Shown here piece after piece: positions 17,370-25,747 of a stretch of DNA of 64,000 nt; position 1 is the first letter of the stretch, and each line of letters opens with the position of its first letter. The notes beneath the pieces were generated by a model. The model was given only the letters and a program-made list of their open reading frames with translations, was not told the origin of the DNA and ran no database searches. Source of the stretch: Enterovibrio sp045679545. GTDB lineage: Bacteria; Pseudomonadota; Gammaproteobacteria; Enterobacterales; Vibrionaceae. The stretch is from NCBI RefSeq assembly GCF_045679545.1, contig NZ_CP166194.1, positions 3,286,001 through 3,350,000 on the forward strand, given 5' to 3'. A program made the translations under genes and the position numbers.

Positions 17370-18875
17370 ATGAGCACCGAACAAAAATACGTTGTCGCGT
17401 TAGATCAGGGAACCACCAGTTCTCGCGCAGTGATCCTTGACCACGACGCCAATATTGTCACGGTCGCCCAACGTGAATTCCCCCAGATTTATCCTCAGTC
17501 CGGCTGGGTTGAGCACGACCCATTGGAAATTTATGCCAGCCAAAGCTCCACCTTGGTAGAAGTATTGGCTAAAGCCGGGATTCGCTCTGATCAAGTCGCC
17601 GCAATTGGTATCACTAACCAGCGTGAAACTACCGTGGTGTGGAATCGTCATACGGGTAAACCCATTTACAACGCCATTGTTTGGCAGTGCCGTCGCACCG
17701 CGCCCATTTGTGAGCAATTGAAAGCGGACGGCTTCGAAGAATACGTCAAAGAAAACACCGGCCTTGTGGTTGACCCCTATTTCTCTGGCACCAAAATAAA
17801 ATGGATTCTGGATCATGTCGAAGGAGCACACGAACTTGCGGCGAAAGGCGATCTCTTGTTCGGCACGATTGATACTTGGCTTATTTGGAAAATGACCCAA
17901 GGGCGCGTTCACGTTACCGATTACACCAACGCTAGCCGCACCATGCTGTTTAACATTAATACCCTTGAATGGGATGACACCATGCTCAAAGCACTTGGTA
18001 TCCCTGCGTGCATGATGCCAGAGGTAAAACCCTCTTCTACGGTATATGGCGAAACCAACATTGGGGGTAAAGGCGGTACGCGGATCCCCATCGCAGGTAT
18101 TGCAGGGGATCAGCAAGCGGCCCTGTTTGGCCACATGTGCGTCGAAGCAGGCCAAGCCAAGAATACCTATGGCACAGGCTGCTTTTTGCTAATGAATACA
18201 GGCAAAGAAAAAGTTTCTTCCCAAAATGGCTTGCTGACCACATTGGCGTGCGGCCCTAAAGGCGAAGTGGCTTACGCACTAGAAGGCGCAGTGTTCATGG
18301 GCGGCGCATCGATTCAATGGCTGCGCGATGAAATGCATCTGATCAAAGATGCCAAAGATTCCGAATATTTCGCTACCAAGGTAGATACCAGTAATGGCGT
18401 GTATGTCGTCCCTGCCTTTACTGGTCTTGGCGCCCCTCATTGGGACCCTTACGCACGCGGTACAATTGTCGGTATCTCGCGTGGTGTCAACGCCAACCAC
18501 ATTATCCGAGCCACATTGGAAGGCATTGCCTATCAATCGCTGGACGTTATCACTGCGATGCAAGCAGACTCAGGCATCAAACTCAATTTTCTCAAAGTGG
18601 ATGGTGGTGCCGTTGCCAACAACTTTTTGATGCAGTTCCAATCGGATGTCCTCAACACCGAAGTGCATCGCCCTAAGGTGACTGAAGTGACCGCATTGGG
18701 CTCTGCCTATTTAGCGGGTCTCGCCGTCGGTTTCTGGAGCAGCATTGATGAGCTAAAGAACAAAGCGGAAATCGACCGATGCTTTAGCCCGAGTGCTGAT
18801 GATGGAAAACGAAGCCGCCGCCACCGTGGCTGGCAGCGCGCCATTGAGTGCGCAAAGGGATGGGCTGTTGACTGA
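17370..18875 (+). CDS. glpK: Glycerol kinase
   Basis: 501 residues (E. coli 502). This FGGY-family kinase phosphorylates glycerol to glycerol 3-phosphate with ATP. ALDQGTTSSRAV is the N-terminal phosphate-binding loop, WQCRRTA and GTIDTWLIWK are conserved, and KNTYGTGCFLL and VDGGAVANNFLMQF lie in the C-terminal half. The last 35 residues (from about IDRCFSPS) diverge from enterobacterial GlpK but stay in frame and keep the RGWQRA motif, so I do not call a frameshift. It is followed by a terminator and glpX. No glpF is adjacent. Confidence 0.96.
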   Translation: MSTEQKYVVALDQGTTSSRAVILDHDANIVTVAQREFPQIYPQSGWVEHDPLEIYASQSSTLVEVLAKAGIRSDQVAAIGITNQRETTVVWNRHTGKPIYNAIVWQCRRTAPICEQLKADGFEEYVKENTGLVVDPYFSGTKIKWILDHVEGAHELAAKGDLLFGTIDTWLIWKMTQGRVHVTDYTNASRTMLFNINTLEWDDTMLKALGIPACMMPEVKPSSTVYGETNIGGKGGTRIPIAGIAGDQQAALFGHMCVEAGQAKNTYGTGCFLLMNTGKEKVSSQNGLLTTLACGPKGEVAYALEGAVFMGGASIQWLRDEMHLIKDAKDSEYFATKVDTSNGVYVVPAFTGLGAPHWDPYARGTIVGISRGVNANHIIRATLEGIAYQSLDVITAMQADSGIKLNFLKVDGGAVANNFLMQFQSDVLNTEVHRPKVTEVTALGSAYLAGLAVGFWSSIDELKNKAEIDRCFSPSADDGKRSRRHRGWQRAIECAKGWAVD

Positions 18876-18910
18876 CCTTCAAACCGGTTTAACCTACTGA
18901 CTATTCATTT

Positions 18911-18935
18911 AAAAAGGGGCGTGCCCCTTTTTTTT
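18911..18935 (+). terminator. glpK terminator
   Basis: AAAAAGGGGC GT GCCCC followed by eight T (18928-18935). Confidence 0.88.
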
Positions 18936-19055
18936 CGTCTCAAAAACGCAAACGTTTCCTATTTGCTTATGGTAAAATCCGCGCCGAGTTTTTTCGCTAT
19001 CAGACAAGGGCGCTGGTAGCTTTTGATTCCACAAAATAATGACACTGGAGATCGG

Positions 19056-20063
19056 ATGAAACGCGATTTAGCAATGGCTTTTTCACGCGTCACAGAGGGC
19101 GCGGCACTGGCGGGTTACAAGTGGCTTGGCCGCGGTGACAAGAACGCAGCAGACGGTGCAGCAGTAGAAGTAATGCGTATTCTTCTGAACAAAACCGAGA
19201 TTGAAGGTGAAATTGTTATTGGTGAAGGCGAAATCGACGATGCGCCGATGCTGTTCATTGGTGAAAAAGTGGGTTTGGGCGGCGATGCAGTAGATATCGC
19301 TGTTGACCCGATCGAAGGCACGCGCATGACCGCAATGGGTCAGTCAAATGCACTGGCCGTGCTAGCCGCTGCCGAGAAAGGCAGCTTCCTAAAAGCACCT
19401 GACATGTACATGGAAAAATTGTGTGTGGGCCCAGATGCAAAAGGTGTGATTAACCTTGAACTCCCGCTGCGCGACAACCTGATCAACGTCGCTAACGCTC
19501 TGGGAAAATCCCTGGATGAACTCGTTGTCACCACACTCGCAAAACCACGCCATGATGACACCATCCGCGAAATGCAAGAAATGGGCGTGCGCGTATTCGC
19601 GATCCCTGATGGCGACGTTGCAGCTTCCATTCTAACTTGTATGCCCGACAGCGAAGTTGACCTCATGTACGGCATTGGCGGCGCGCCTGAAGGGGTGGTT
19701 TCAGCTGCCGTTATCCGTGCTTTGGGTGGTGACATGAATGGTCGCCTTCTGCCGCGTCATGAAGTGAAAGAAGACAATGAAGATAACCGCCGCATGGGCG
19801 AAATTGAAACTGCTCGCTGCAAAGAAATGGGCATTGAAACCAACATCTGTCTGAGCATGTCTGACATGGCCAGCAGCGACAATGTTATCTTCTCGGCAAC
19901 CGGCATCACCAAAGGCGATCTATTGGAAGGCATCACCCGTAAAGGGAATATCGCCACCACAGAAACCCTGCTGATTCGTGGTAAGTGCCGCACCATTCGT
20001 CGCATCAAGTCTATCCACTACATGGATCGCAAAGACGACGCAGTCAAAGCACTTATTCTGTAA
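19056..20063 (+). CDS. glpX: Class II fructose-1,6-bisphosphatase
   Basis: 335 residues from ATG 19056 (RBS GGAG). It hydrolyses fructose 1,6-bisphosphate in gluconeogenesis, needed for growth on glycerol. The metal-binding motif is VDPIEGT, with GEGEIDDAPM upstream and GIGGAPEGV in the second half. An in-frame start at 19023 has no advantage. It lies after glpK with an intervening terminator, so it probably has its own promoter (GGTAAAAT near 18969). Confidence 0.96.
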   Translation: MKRDLAMAFSRVTEGAALAGYKWLGRGDKNAADGAAVEVMRILLNKTEIEGEIVIGEGEIDDAPMLFIGEKVGLGGDAVDIAVDPIEGTRMTAMGQSNALAVLAAAEKGSFLKAPDMYMEKLCVGPDAKGVINLELPLRDNLINVANALGKSLDELVVTTLAKPRHDDTIREMQEMGVRVFAIPDGDVAASILTCMPDSEVDLMYGIGGAPEGVVSAAVIRALGGDMNGRLLPRHEVKEDNEDNRRMGEIETARCKEMGIETNICLSMSDMASSDNVIFSATGITKGDLLEGITRKGNIATTETLLIRGKCRTIRRIKSIHYMDRKDDAVKALIL

Positions 20064-20107
20064 CGCCGCATAGTGAGTGACCGTTCACTGTCACGCACAC
20101 TTGATAC

Positions 20108-20137
20108 AGAAAAAGCACGCCTCGGCGTGCTTTTTTA
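20108..20137. terminator. Terminator between glpX and the emrB-like gene
   Basis: AAAAGCACGCC TC GGCGTGCTTTTTT (20111-20136), symmetrical, between convergent genes. Confidence 0.88.
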
Positions 20138-20181
20138 ATGGTCGTCATTTTCCCTTGGTACAGCAAATCGAGCACCGTGAA

Positions 20182-21738
20182 TCAGGGTGACGCTGCCACC
20201 TTGGCGGCTTTCTTATTCGGTGTTTTTTTAAACAAGGCTAACAGTGGGATCAACACAATATAAGAGACCATGATAAAGCCAAACGAGTAAACAAACGCCA
20301 GCAAGGTCGATTGCTGATGCAACAATTGTGTCACTGACACGATAAAACTCGGGTCCGTCACCGTTGTGCCTTGCGACGCGGCAAGTTGCTGTACAACAGG
20401 GTTATCCGGCGTCACACCACCTCCTAGCGCATGCCACTCTTTTTGCTGAATTTGGCTGAAATAGGTATTCACAATAGAAATCCCAAACGAGCCACCGAGT
20501 GTCCGGCAAAGGTTAAATACCACCGCGCCTCCCACCGCTTGATTTGGCGCCAATGTCGCATACGCCAATTGGCTAAGTGGTGCAAACACCAGTCCCATTC
20601 CTGCGCCCTGCACGATACTCGGCATCAACACCCAAAACATATCTATGTCTAGGGAGTAATGCATCATCATGAAGCTACCCATGGCGTTTAGCGTTAGCCC
20701 AACTACAATCAGCATACGCGGATCTAGCCGATCGATGATGCGTGAGATCGACAACAATACAATGGCGGATGCTAACCCTCGTGGCGCCATCATAAAGCCG
20801 GTGGTTTCCACTGGATAATTCAACAATTGCTCTAACATCATAGGCTGAAGTTGAACAATACCAAACATGCCCATCGAGAACCCTGTCATCACGATGCATG
20901 ACAGCGCAAGGTTGCGATCTTTGAGCAGCCACATTGGGGCAATGTCTCCTTTGGTCCGAAAAGAACGAATCAAAAAGAACACCCAAGCTAGCACCGAAAT
21001 GATCGTCGCAAACAAAATGGTATTGGAGGCAAACCAGTCATCTTGATTTCCCCGTTCCAGAACCATTTGTAGCAGCCCGATCCCCAGTGCCATTCCAAAC
21101 ACCAGCGGCCAATCAACGGTTGCCTTGCCTCGGCCATCAAGGTTCACAAAGAAATATAGCAATGATAAACAGAGAAAACCGACGGGCACATTGACGTAAA
21201 AGATCCAACGCCAATCCATATTCTCCGTAATAAAACCGCCAACAGTCGGCCCGAGAATAGGCCCAAGCAATACCCCTACAGAAAACAGTGCCATCGCCTT
21301 GCCACGCTCTTCCTTGGGGTAGATTTGCACCATGATGGATTGAGACAAAGGGATCACCGACGCACCAAACGCACCCTGCATGATGCGAAATGTCACCATT
21401 TCAGTCAGTGTATCTGCCTGCCCACACAGTGCTGACGTTGTCATGAAGCCCGCCACAGAAACCAATAATAATTTTCTCACCCCAAATTTGAGACTCAAAT
21501 AGCTGGCAATCGGGATGCATATGGCTTCCGCCATAGAATAAGACGTCAGCACCCAGGTCACCTGCTCAGAAGTCACCCCTAATGCTCCCATCATGTGAGG
21601 TAGCGAGACATTCGCGATCGTCATGTCGAGCAGCACCATAATGGCTGACAACATCACAGCCAAAGTCACCATGGTCCGAGGCGTACCTGCAGGCATCGCC
21701 GCCGTCACGGGTGATTCACTATCGCTACTGCTTGTCAT
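20182..21738 (-). CDS. DHA2-family multidrug efflux transporter (EmrB/QacA type)
   Basis: 518 residues with about 14 predicted membrane helices, the DHA2 topology. LDMTIANVSLPHM at the first helix and GVLLGPILGPTVGGF (motif C of drug/proton antiporters) identify the subfamily. With the overlapping upstream membrane fusion protein it should form a proton-driven tripartite pump that needs an outer-membrane channel such as TolC, not encoded here. The start overlaps the end of the fusion protein gene by 14 bases, so they are coupled. The substrate is unknown. Confidence 0.9.
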   Translation of the reverse strand: MTSSSDSESPVTAAMPAGTPRTMVTLAVMLSAIMVLLDMTIANVSLPHMMGALGVTSEQVTWVLTSYSMAEAICIPIASYLSLKFGVRKLLLVSVAGFMTTSALCGQADTLTEMVTFRIMQGAFGASVIPLSQSIMVQIYPKEERGKAMALFSVGVLLGPILGPTVGGFITENMDWRWIFYVNVPVGFLCLSLLYFFVNLDGRGKATVDWPLVFGMALGIGLLQMVLERGNQDDWFASNTILFATIISVLAWVFFLIRSFRTKGDIAPMWLLKDRNLALSCIVMTGFSMGMFGIVQLQPMMLEQLLNYPVETTGFMMAPRGLASAIVLLSISRIIDRLDPRMLIVVGLTLNAMGSFMMMHYSLDIDMFWVLMPSIVQGAGMGLVFAPLSQLAYATLAPNQAVGGAVVFNLCRTLGGSFGISIVNTYFSQIQQKEWHALGGGVTPDNPVVQQLAASQGTTVTDPSFIVSVTQLLHQQSTLLAFVYSFGFIMVSYIVLIPLLALFKKTPNKKAAKVAASP

Positions 21739-22750
21739 CAGCCTTCGCCTTAACGAGCGTATTGATAGTTACCGTTGCGCTGGCACCGACACGCAATGGT
21801 TTCGAATCTCCCGACGCCTTAATGGCTAAACGAACCGGAAAACGCTGAGGCACTTTCACCCAGTTACCCGTGGCATTTTCTGGCGGCAACAACGAGAACG
21901 AGGAACCACTAGCCGGCGAGATAGCCTGAACAACACCACTAAACGTGGTATCTGAATACATATCGAGAACCACATTGGCCGCCATCCCCGCTGCAATATT
22001 GCCAATGTCGTCTTCTTTGTAATTTGCCTCAACCCAAAACGAATTGTCTTCAATCAAGGGCATTAATGCCTGACCCGGCGCAACCACGCTTCCCGGTCTC
22101 ACATTCACATCTCCCAACGTGCCCGACGTCGGAGCGATGATAGCGGTGTAAGAGAGGTTTAACGACGCCTCAGACAAGGCCGCCGCCGCCTGTCTAACCG
22201 CAGGCGCTTCTGTGCCTGACGCGCCCTGCTCGCTGATGAGCTGAGACATTCTTGCCCGCGCCACATCGAGATTATTCTTTGCCGCTGCAAGCTCTGCCTT
22301 CAAGTCACTACCTTCTTGAGCGGGTAGCAGCCCCTTATCCACCAGCGCCATGTTGCGGCGATACTTGGCTTGCACATCAAGCAACTGCGCCGACGCCGCA
22401 CGAATTTGCGCGCTTGCCCCCACAATCGCATCACTCGTCGCCTTATTCGCTGCCGTTGCATTTTCATAAGCAGCTTGCGCTTGCTCCACGCGTGCTCGAT
22501 ACGCCGAAGGGTCGATTCTTGCGATCACAGCACCTTGGTCGACATGCTGGAAATCGTAAACATTCACGTCAGTTAGCTGACCGCTTATCTGTGGAGCGAT
22601 ATAAAGAATGTTGCCATGAACATACGCATCGTCAGTACTCGGATACTGATCTTGATGGCGAACATAAAAATACGCTGCAACCACCAGCACCGCCACACCA
22701 CCAACAAGGATCATGACATTACGAAAAGGAAAACCGCGTTTTTCAGCCAT
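21725..22750 (-). CDS. EmrA/HlyD-type membrane fusion protein
   Basis: 341 residues from ATG 22750 (RBS GGGAGG). One N-terminal membrane helix (about 9-29) is followed by a biotinyl-lipoyl-like barrel segment (YVHGNILYIAPQISGQLTDV), a long alpha-hairpin rich in Ala (about 85-185) and a second lipoyl half with IIAPTSGTLGDVNVRPGSVVAPGQ. It is the periplasmic adaptor of the efflux pump with the downstream transporter. An inverted repeat (TGACTC and GAGTCA arms, 22781-22801) lies 31 bases upstream and may be an operator. Confidence 0.9.
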   Translation of the reverse strand: MAEKRGFPFRNVMILVGGVAVLVVAAYFYVRHQDQYPSTDDAYVHGNILYIAPQISGQLTDVNVYDFQHVDQGAVIARIDPSAYRARVEQAQAAYENATAANKATSDAIVGASAQIRAASAQLLDVQAKYRRNMALVDKGLLPAQEGSDLKAELAAAKNNLDVARARMSQLISEQGASGTEAPAVRQAAAALSEASLNLSYTAIIAPTSGTLGDVNVRPGSVVAPGQALMPLIEDNSFWVEANYKEDDIGNIAAGMAANVVLDMYSDTTFSGVVQAISPASGSSFSLLPPENATGNWVKVPQRFPVRLAIKASGDSKPLRVGASATVTINTLVKAKADDKQ

Positions 22751-22780
22751 GAGACCTCCCAACAAATAGACGCGCAAAGA

Positions 22781-22801
22781 TGACTCATGTCGATCGAGTC
22801 A
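22781..22801. promoter_or_regulatory. Inverted repeat upstream of the efflux operon
   Basis: TGACTC (22781-22786) and GAGTCA (22796-22801) are perfect complements across a nine-base spacer, typical of a dimeric repressor site. The protein that binds it is not known. Confidence 0.4.
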
Positions 22802-22978
22802 GACAGGAAGAGTCTAGTAACCAGATTCACGCTTTGTGGTCTCATGCGAAAAACATCGTTACGTTTATTCACCCAGTTTTAGTGTTGTGACAGTCCATCT
22901 CGTTTTAATGACATTTCTTACCCACACTGTTCAATCAGATACAGTCACACCTAAGCAGAAAGTCGCTCAGCACAATAA

Positions 22979-23004
22979 CTAAGTAAAGATATTGCTTTAT
23001 TTAG
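22979..23004. promoter_or_regulatory. Inverted repeat upstream of the SufR-like regulator
   Basis: Left arm CTAA-G-TAAA (22979-22987) and right arm TTTA-T-TTAG (22996-23004) are complementary apart from one position, with an eight-base centre. It ends 45 bases before the regulator start and is a good candidate for an autoregulatory operator. Confidence 0.5.
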
Positions 23005-23049
23005 CAAGCTCACTTCATAATGGACGTATAGAAGAAAGATGAGAGCACG

Positions 23050-23688
23050 ATGAAAACAGTCGATAAAATCCTGCACAAGATAAAACGCGAAGGGGCCATC
23101 AGCGCCCGCGTATTGGCGGATGAAATGAACATGACCACCATGGGCATACGCCAACATCTGCAAACCATGGAAGATGACGGTTTGTTGGATTTCAGTGATG
23201 TTCGCGTCAAAGTTGGCCGTCCGACCCGCCATTGGTCCCTGACCGCAGAGGGGCATCGCCGCTTTGCAGACAGTCACGGCGATTTGGCTATTTCAGTGAT
23301 TGAGTCCGTCGAAAGCCTATTTGGTGAAGCGGGACTTTCACAAGTCATCCAGCAACGTGAAGAAAAGACGTTGCAGCAATACCGCGACGCGCTCAAAGAT
23401 TGCCATAATTTAAAGGCTAAACTTGAAACCTTGGCGTATCTTAGAGAGAAAGAAGGTTACATGGCAGAGCTTCATGAAACCGAAACAGGCTTCCTGCTTA
23501 TCGAGAACCATTGCCCTATTTGTCAGGCTGCCAAACGATGTCCAGCTCTGTGTAAATCAGAAAAGCAGATCTTTAAAGCAGTGCTCGGTGACGACTATAA
23601 CGTCACACGAGACGAACACATCATTGAAGGGCAACGCCGCTGCACCTATCACGTTCAACCCAAAAGCATGCAGGCGTCATCCAAATAA
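23050..23688 (+). CDS. SufR-like cysteine-rich winged-helix regulator (probable Fe-S sensor)
   Basis: 212 residues. The N-terminal winged helix (about 1-75) has GAISARVLADEMNMTTMGIRQ as helix-turn-helix and GRPTRHWSLT as wing. A helical linker follows. The C-terminal part has cysteines 155, 158, 164, 168 and 198 in the pattern C-x2-C-x5-C-x3-C and later RRCTY. This resembles SufR-type repressors, which bind an Fe-S cluster, but with more cysteines. It lies 21 bases before fpr, probably in one transcript, which points to control of a redox response. An inverted repeat precedes it. Cluster binding and target genes are inference; the DNA-binding fold is clear. Confidence 0.75.
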   Translation: MKTVDKILHKIKREGAISARVLADEMNMTTMGIRQHLQTMEDDGLLDFSDVRVKVGRPTRHWSLTAEGHRRFADSHGDLAISVIESVESLFGEAGLSQVIQQREEKTLQQYRDALKDCHNLKAKLETLAYLREKEGYMAELHETETGFLLIENHCPICQAAKRCPALCKSEKQIFKAVLGDDYNVTRDEHIIEGQRRCTYHVQPKSMQASSK

Positions 23689-23709
23689 TTATTTGCCGAG
23701 GGAGTGCGT

Positions 23710-24453
23710 ATGGCGACTTGGATCAAAGCGGAAGTGATTGAAAATCGACGCTGGAACAAAGACCTCTTCAGCCTGACGCTGGACGCCGACGTTGCGCCTT
23801 TTGTGGCGGGACAGTTTGCCAAGCTTGGGCTAGAAATTGACGGTAAGTTGATTCAACGTGCTTATTCCTACGTTAACCCGCCCAGCAGCAAGTATCTCGA
23901 AGTTTATGCCACACGAGTGGCAGATGGATTACTTTCTCCTCGCTTGCATGCGCTCGAAGCGGGCGACACTGTCATGATCACCAAAGATGCCACCGGCTTT
24001 TTTACGCTGGAAGAAATCCCTCAAAGCGAACATTTGTGGATGATCTCGACAGGCACAGCACTTGGCCCCTTCCTTTCTATTTTGCAAGAAGAAGACGTGT
24101 GGCAACGGTTTCGCAAAGTGGTCTTGATACACGCAGTGCGCTTTTCTGCTGACCTGAGTTATCAGGCAGAAATCAATGAACTGAAGAAAAAGCATAGCGA
24201 CCAAATTCTTGTTCAACCCTTCGTGAGCAGAGAACCTAAAGCAGGCGCCCTATCCGGTCGTATTACCCACGCCCTAGAAGATGGCATGCTTGAGCGCGTT
24301 GTCGGTTTGCCGCTCACACCGGAAAAAAGCCAGATCATGTTGTGTGGCAACCCTCAGATGGTGAAAGACGTGCGCGCACTGCTCGAACTGAAAGGGCTAG
24401 AGAAAAACTTGCGCCGCAAACCCGGTCATATCACCACCGAGCAATACTGGTAA
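23710..24453 (+). CDS. fpr: Ferredoxin/flavodoxin-NADP+ reductase
   Basis: 247 residues from ATG 23710 (RBS GGGAG); a GTG at 23704 is also in frame. RAYSYVNPP is the FAD-binding motif (about residues 50-60), STGTALGPFLS binds the pyridine nucleotide and the C-terminus ends in the usual aromatic EQYW. It moves electrons between NADPH and flavodoxin or ferredoxin for Fe-S assembly and radical enzymes. In E. coli fpr follows glpX and is SoxRS controlled; here an efflux operon and a SufR-like regulator stand between. Confidence 0.95.
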   Translation: MATWIKAEVIENRRWNKDLFSLTLDADVAPFVAGQFAKLGLEIDGKLIQRAYSYVNPPSSKYLEVYATRVADGLLSPRLHALEAGDTVMITKDATGFFTLEEIPQSEHLWMISTGTALGPFLSILQEEDVWQRFRKVVLIHAVRFSADLSYQAEINELKKKHSDQILVQPFVSREPKAGALSGRITHALEDGMLERVVGLPLTPEKSQIMLCGNPQMVKDVRALLELKGLEKNLRRKPGHITTEQYW

Positions 24454-24717
24454 AACCTCAGATCAGGGGCAAAATGCCCCATTTCACCTGTTTCAATCAT
24501 TTCGCGTAACTTTTACACCTACATCTCAAATGTGAGACCGCAAGATACCGCACGCTGTGTTTTCCCTCGCTATCAAACAATTATCTGTATCAAACACAAA
24601 GCACACCTTGACGCACAACCACCACCGTCTCACTTATGAATCAATAGTGTGATTGAACGCTCGTTTTTTAACCGTATAGTCAAAGGCAAGTCATGCGCAG
24701 CCACAAGGAGTAATGCC

Positions 24718-25056
24718 ATGAAAACCATGCCTTCATTTGACGAATTAAAAGCGTTAGCGGAATCCGACCCGCAGGCGCTGGAAGCGCTAAGAATTGAAAT
24801 GAGTGAAGAGATCATCGACAGCGCGAGTGATGCCATGCAACCCAAGTTGCGTGCTCAGATGAGCCATATCAACCGTGTGATTGCGTCGGGGAAAAATCCT
24901 AACCATGTTAACGCGTTATTGATGAAAGAGTTGATGCGTCAGTTTGATCGCTTCTCAACGGCTGTCAATAACCCTTCAGCTTTAACTGAGCGAAACGCAA
25001 CCGTCACTACATTGCACCCAAAGCGCAACAGAGAAACTGTCGCCGTGGAAGGCTAA
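24718..25056 (+). CDS. Small DUF3135-family protein
   Basis: 112 residues from ATG 24718 with a strong RBS (AAGGAG); a longer frame from 24649 is not supported. The sequence is helical and charged, beginning MPSFDELKALAESDPQALEAL, which I recall as the DUF3135 family of gammaproteobacteria. No membrane segment, signal peptide or catalytic motif is visible. It stands alone between fpr and an isomerase gene, with a terminator after it. Function unknown. Confidence 0.8.
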   Translation: MKTMPSFDELKALAESDPQALEALRIEMSEEIIDSASDAMQPKLRAQMSHINRVIASGKNPNHVNALLMKELMRQFDRFSTAVNNPSALTERNATVTTLHPKRNRETVAVEG

Positions 25057-25067
25057 CTCAGTTTTTG

Positions 25068-25095
25068 AGCGGTGCCTGGAACAGCCACCGCTTCC
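25068..25095 (+). terminator. Terminator after the DUF3135 gene
   Basis: AGCGGTG pairs with CACCGCT with an inner CTG/CAG step, followed by TTCC and six T. It is effective on the plus strand only. Confidence 0.6.
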
Positions 25096-25118
25096 TTTTT
25101 TATTCTGATGCCACGCGA

Positions 25119-25469
25119 TCATTCGCGTACTTGTTTTGCGTACCAACGTCTATCCATATCGCGCACATCCACGGTTAAACTCGCCACATCCGCACCGTGT
25201 TGCTTAAGCACATCAAGAAATGCATGGCTCAAATTGTGCTTTTGTTTTTCATCGCGTCCATCAAGCAGCCATAACGTCACATGAATGAAGTTTTCTTGAT
25301 TGTCTGACTCGCCAATCAGCCATTCATGGCTGGCATACGCCCGCGATTTCACGTCGATAGCGCTGAACACGCCACTACCAATGGCGGTTTGATGCAGATC
25401 TTCCAACAACTGACCGATATTCACACGCTCTGAAACCGGATCGCTGTACTCCATGACAATGTGAGGCAT
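25119..25469 (-). CDS. 5-carboxymethyl-2-hydroxymuconate isomerase-like protein
   Basis: 116 residues from ATG 25469 (RBS AGGAGC). It starts MPHIVMEYS, so Met removal leaves the catalytic Pro typical of the tautomerase superfamily, and the length and ends match CHMI (HpaF) of the homoprotocatechuate pathway. No other gene of that pathway is near, so the real substrate here is unclear. It is a single gene convergent with the DUF3135 gene. Family identity is good; the in vivo role is not known. Confidence 0.82.
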   Translation of the reverse strand: MPHIVMEYSDPVSERVNIGQLLEDLHQTAIGSGVFSAIDVKSRAYASHEWLIGESDNQENFIHVTLWLLDGRDEKQKHNLSHAFLDVLKQHGADVASLTVDVRDMDRRWYAKQVRE

Positions 25470-25747
25470 AACTTGCTCCTTGTTACGATTTTGAGCCACT
25501 TTACCGCAGCATTTCAGACGATTGTTACTAAGATGAGGAATTCTGACCTCAGATCACACCTTGTCATCAACCGCATTTCACACCAATCCGAAAATTTATA
25601 ACGAAAATTTGTTACTCAAAGGTTCACATTTTGGCTTAAAACGAGTACAAACGATGGCATTTATGATTTTGAGCAGGAAATGATGACGGCTCTGCTGCTA
25701 TCGTTCCCAGCAATTGATTTTGATAATTGGATTACGGAGAAATTCCT

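Noticed and set aside
17400..18155. 251-residue antisense frame in glpK
   Set aside because: Lies entirely inside a conserved gene; its length reflects codon bias of glpK on the other strand.
18780..18875. Possible frameshift at the 3' end of glpK
   Set aside because: The in-frame tail keeps an RGWQRA-type motif and ends at the family length; the alternative frame has no GlpK-like sequence.
22252..22716. 154-residue antisense frame in the emrA-like gene
   Set aside because: Low-complexity His/Pro-rich shadow of an Ala/Gln-rich coiled coil.
24465..24482. GGGGC/GCCCC hairpin after fpr as terminator
   Set aside because: Five-base stem and only three T; too weak to list as a terminator.
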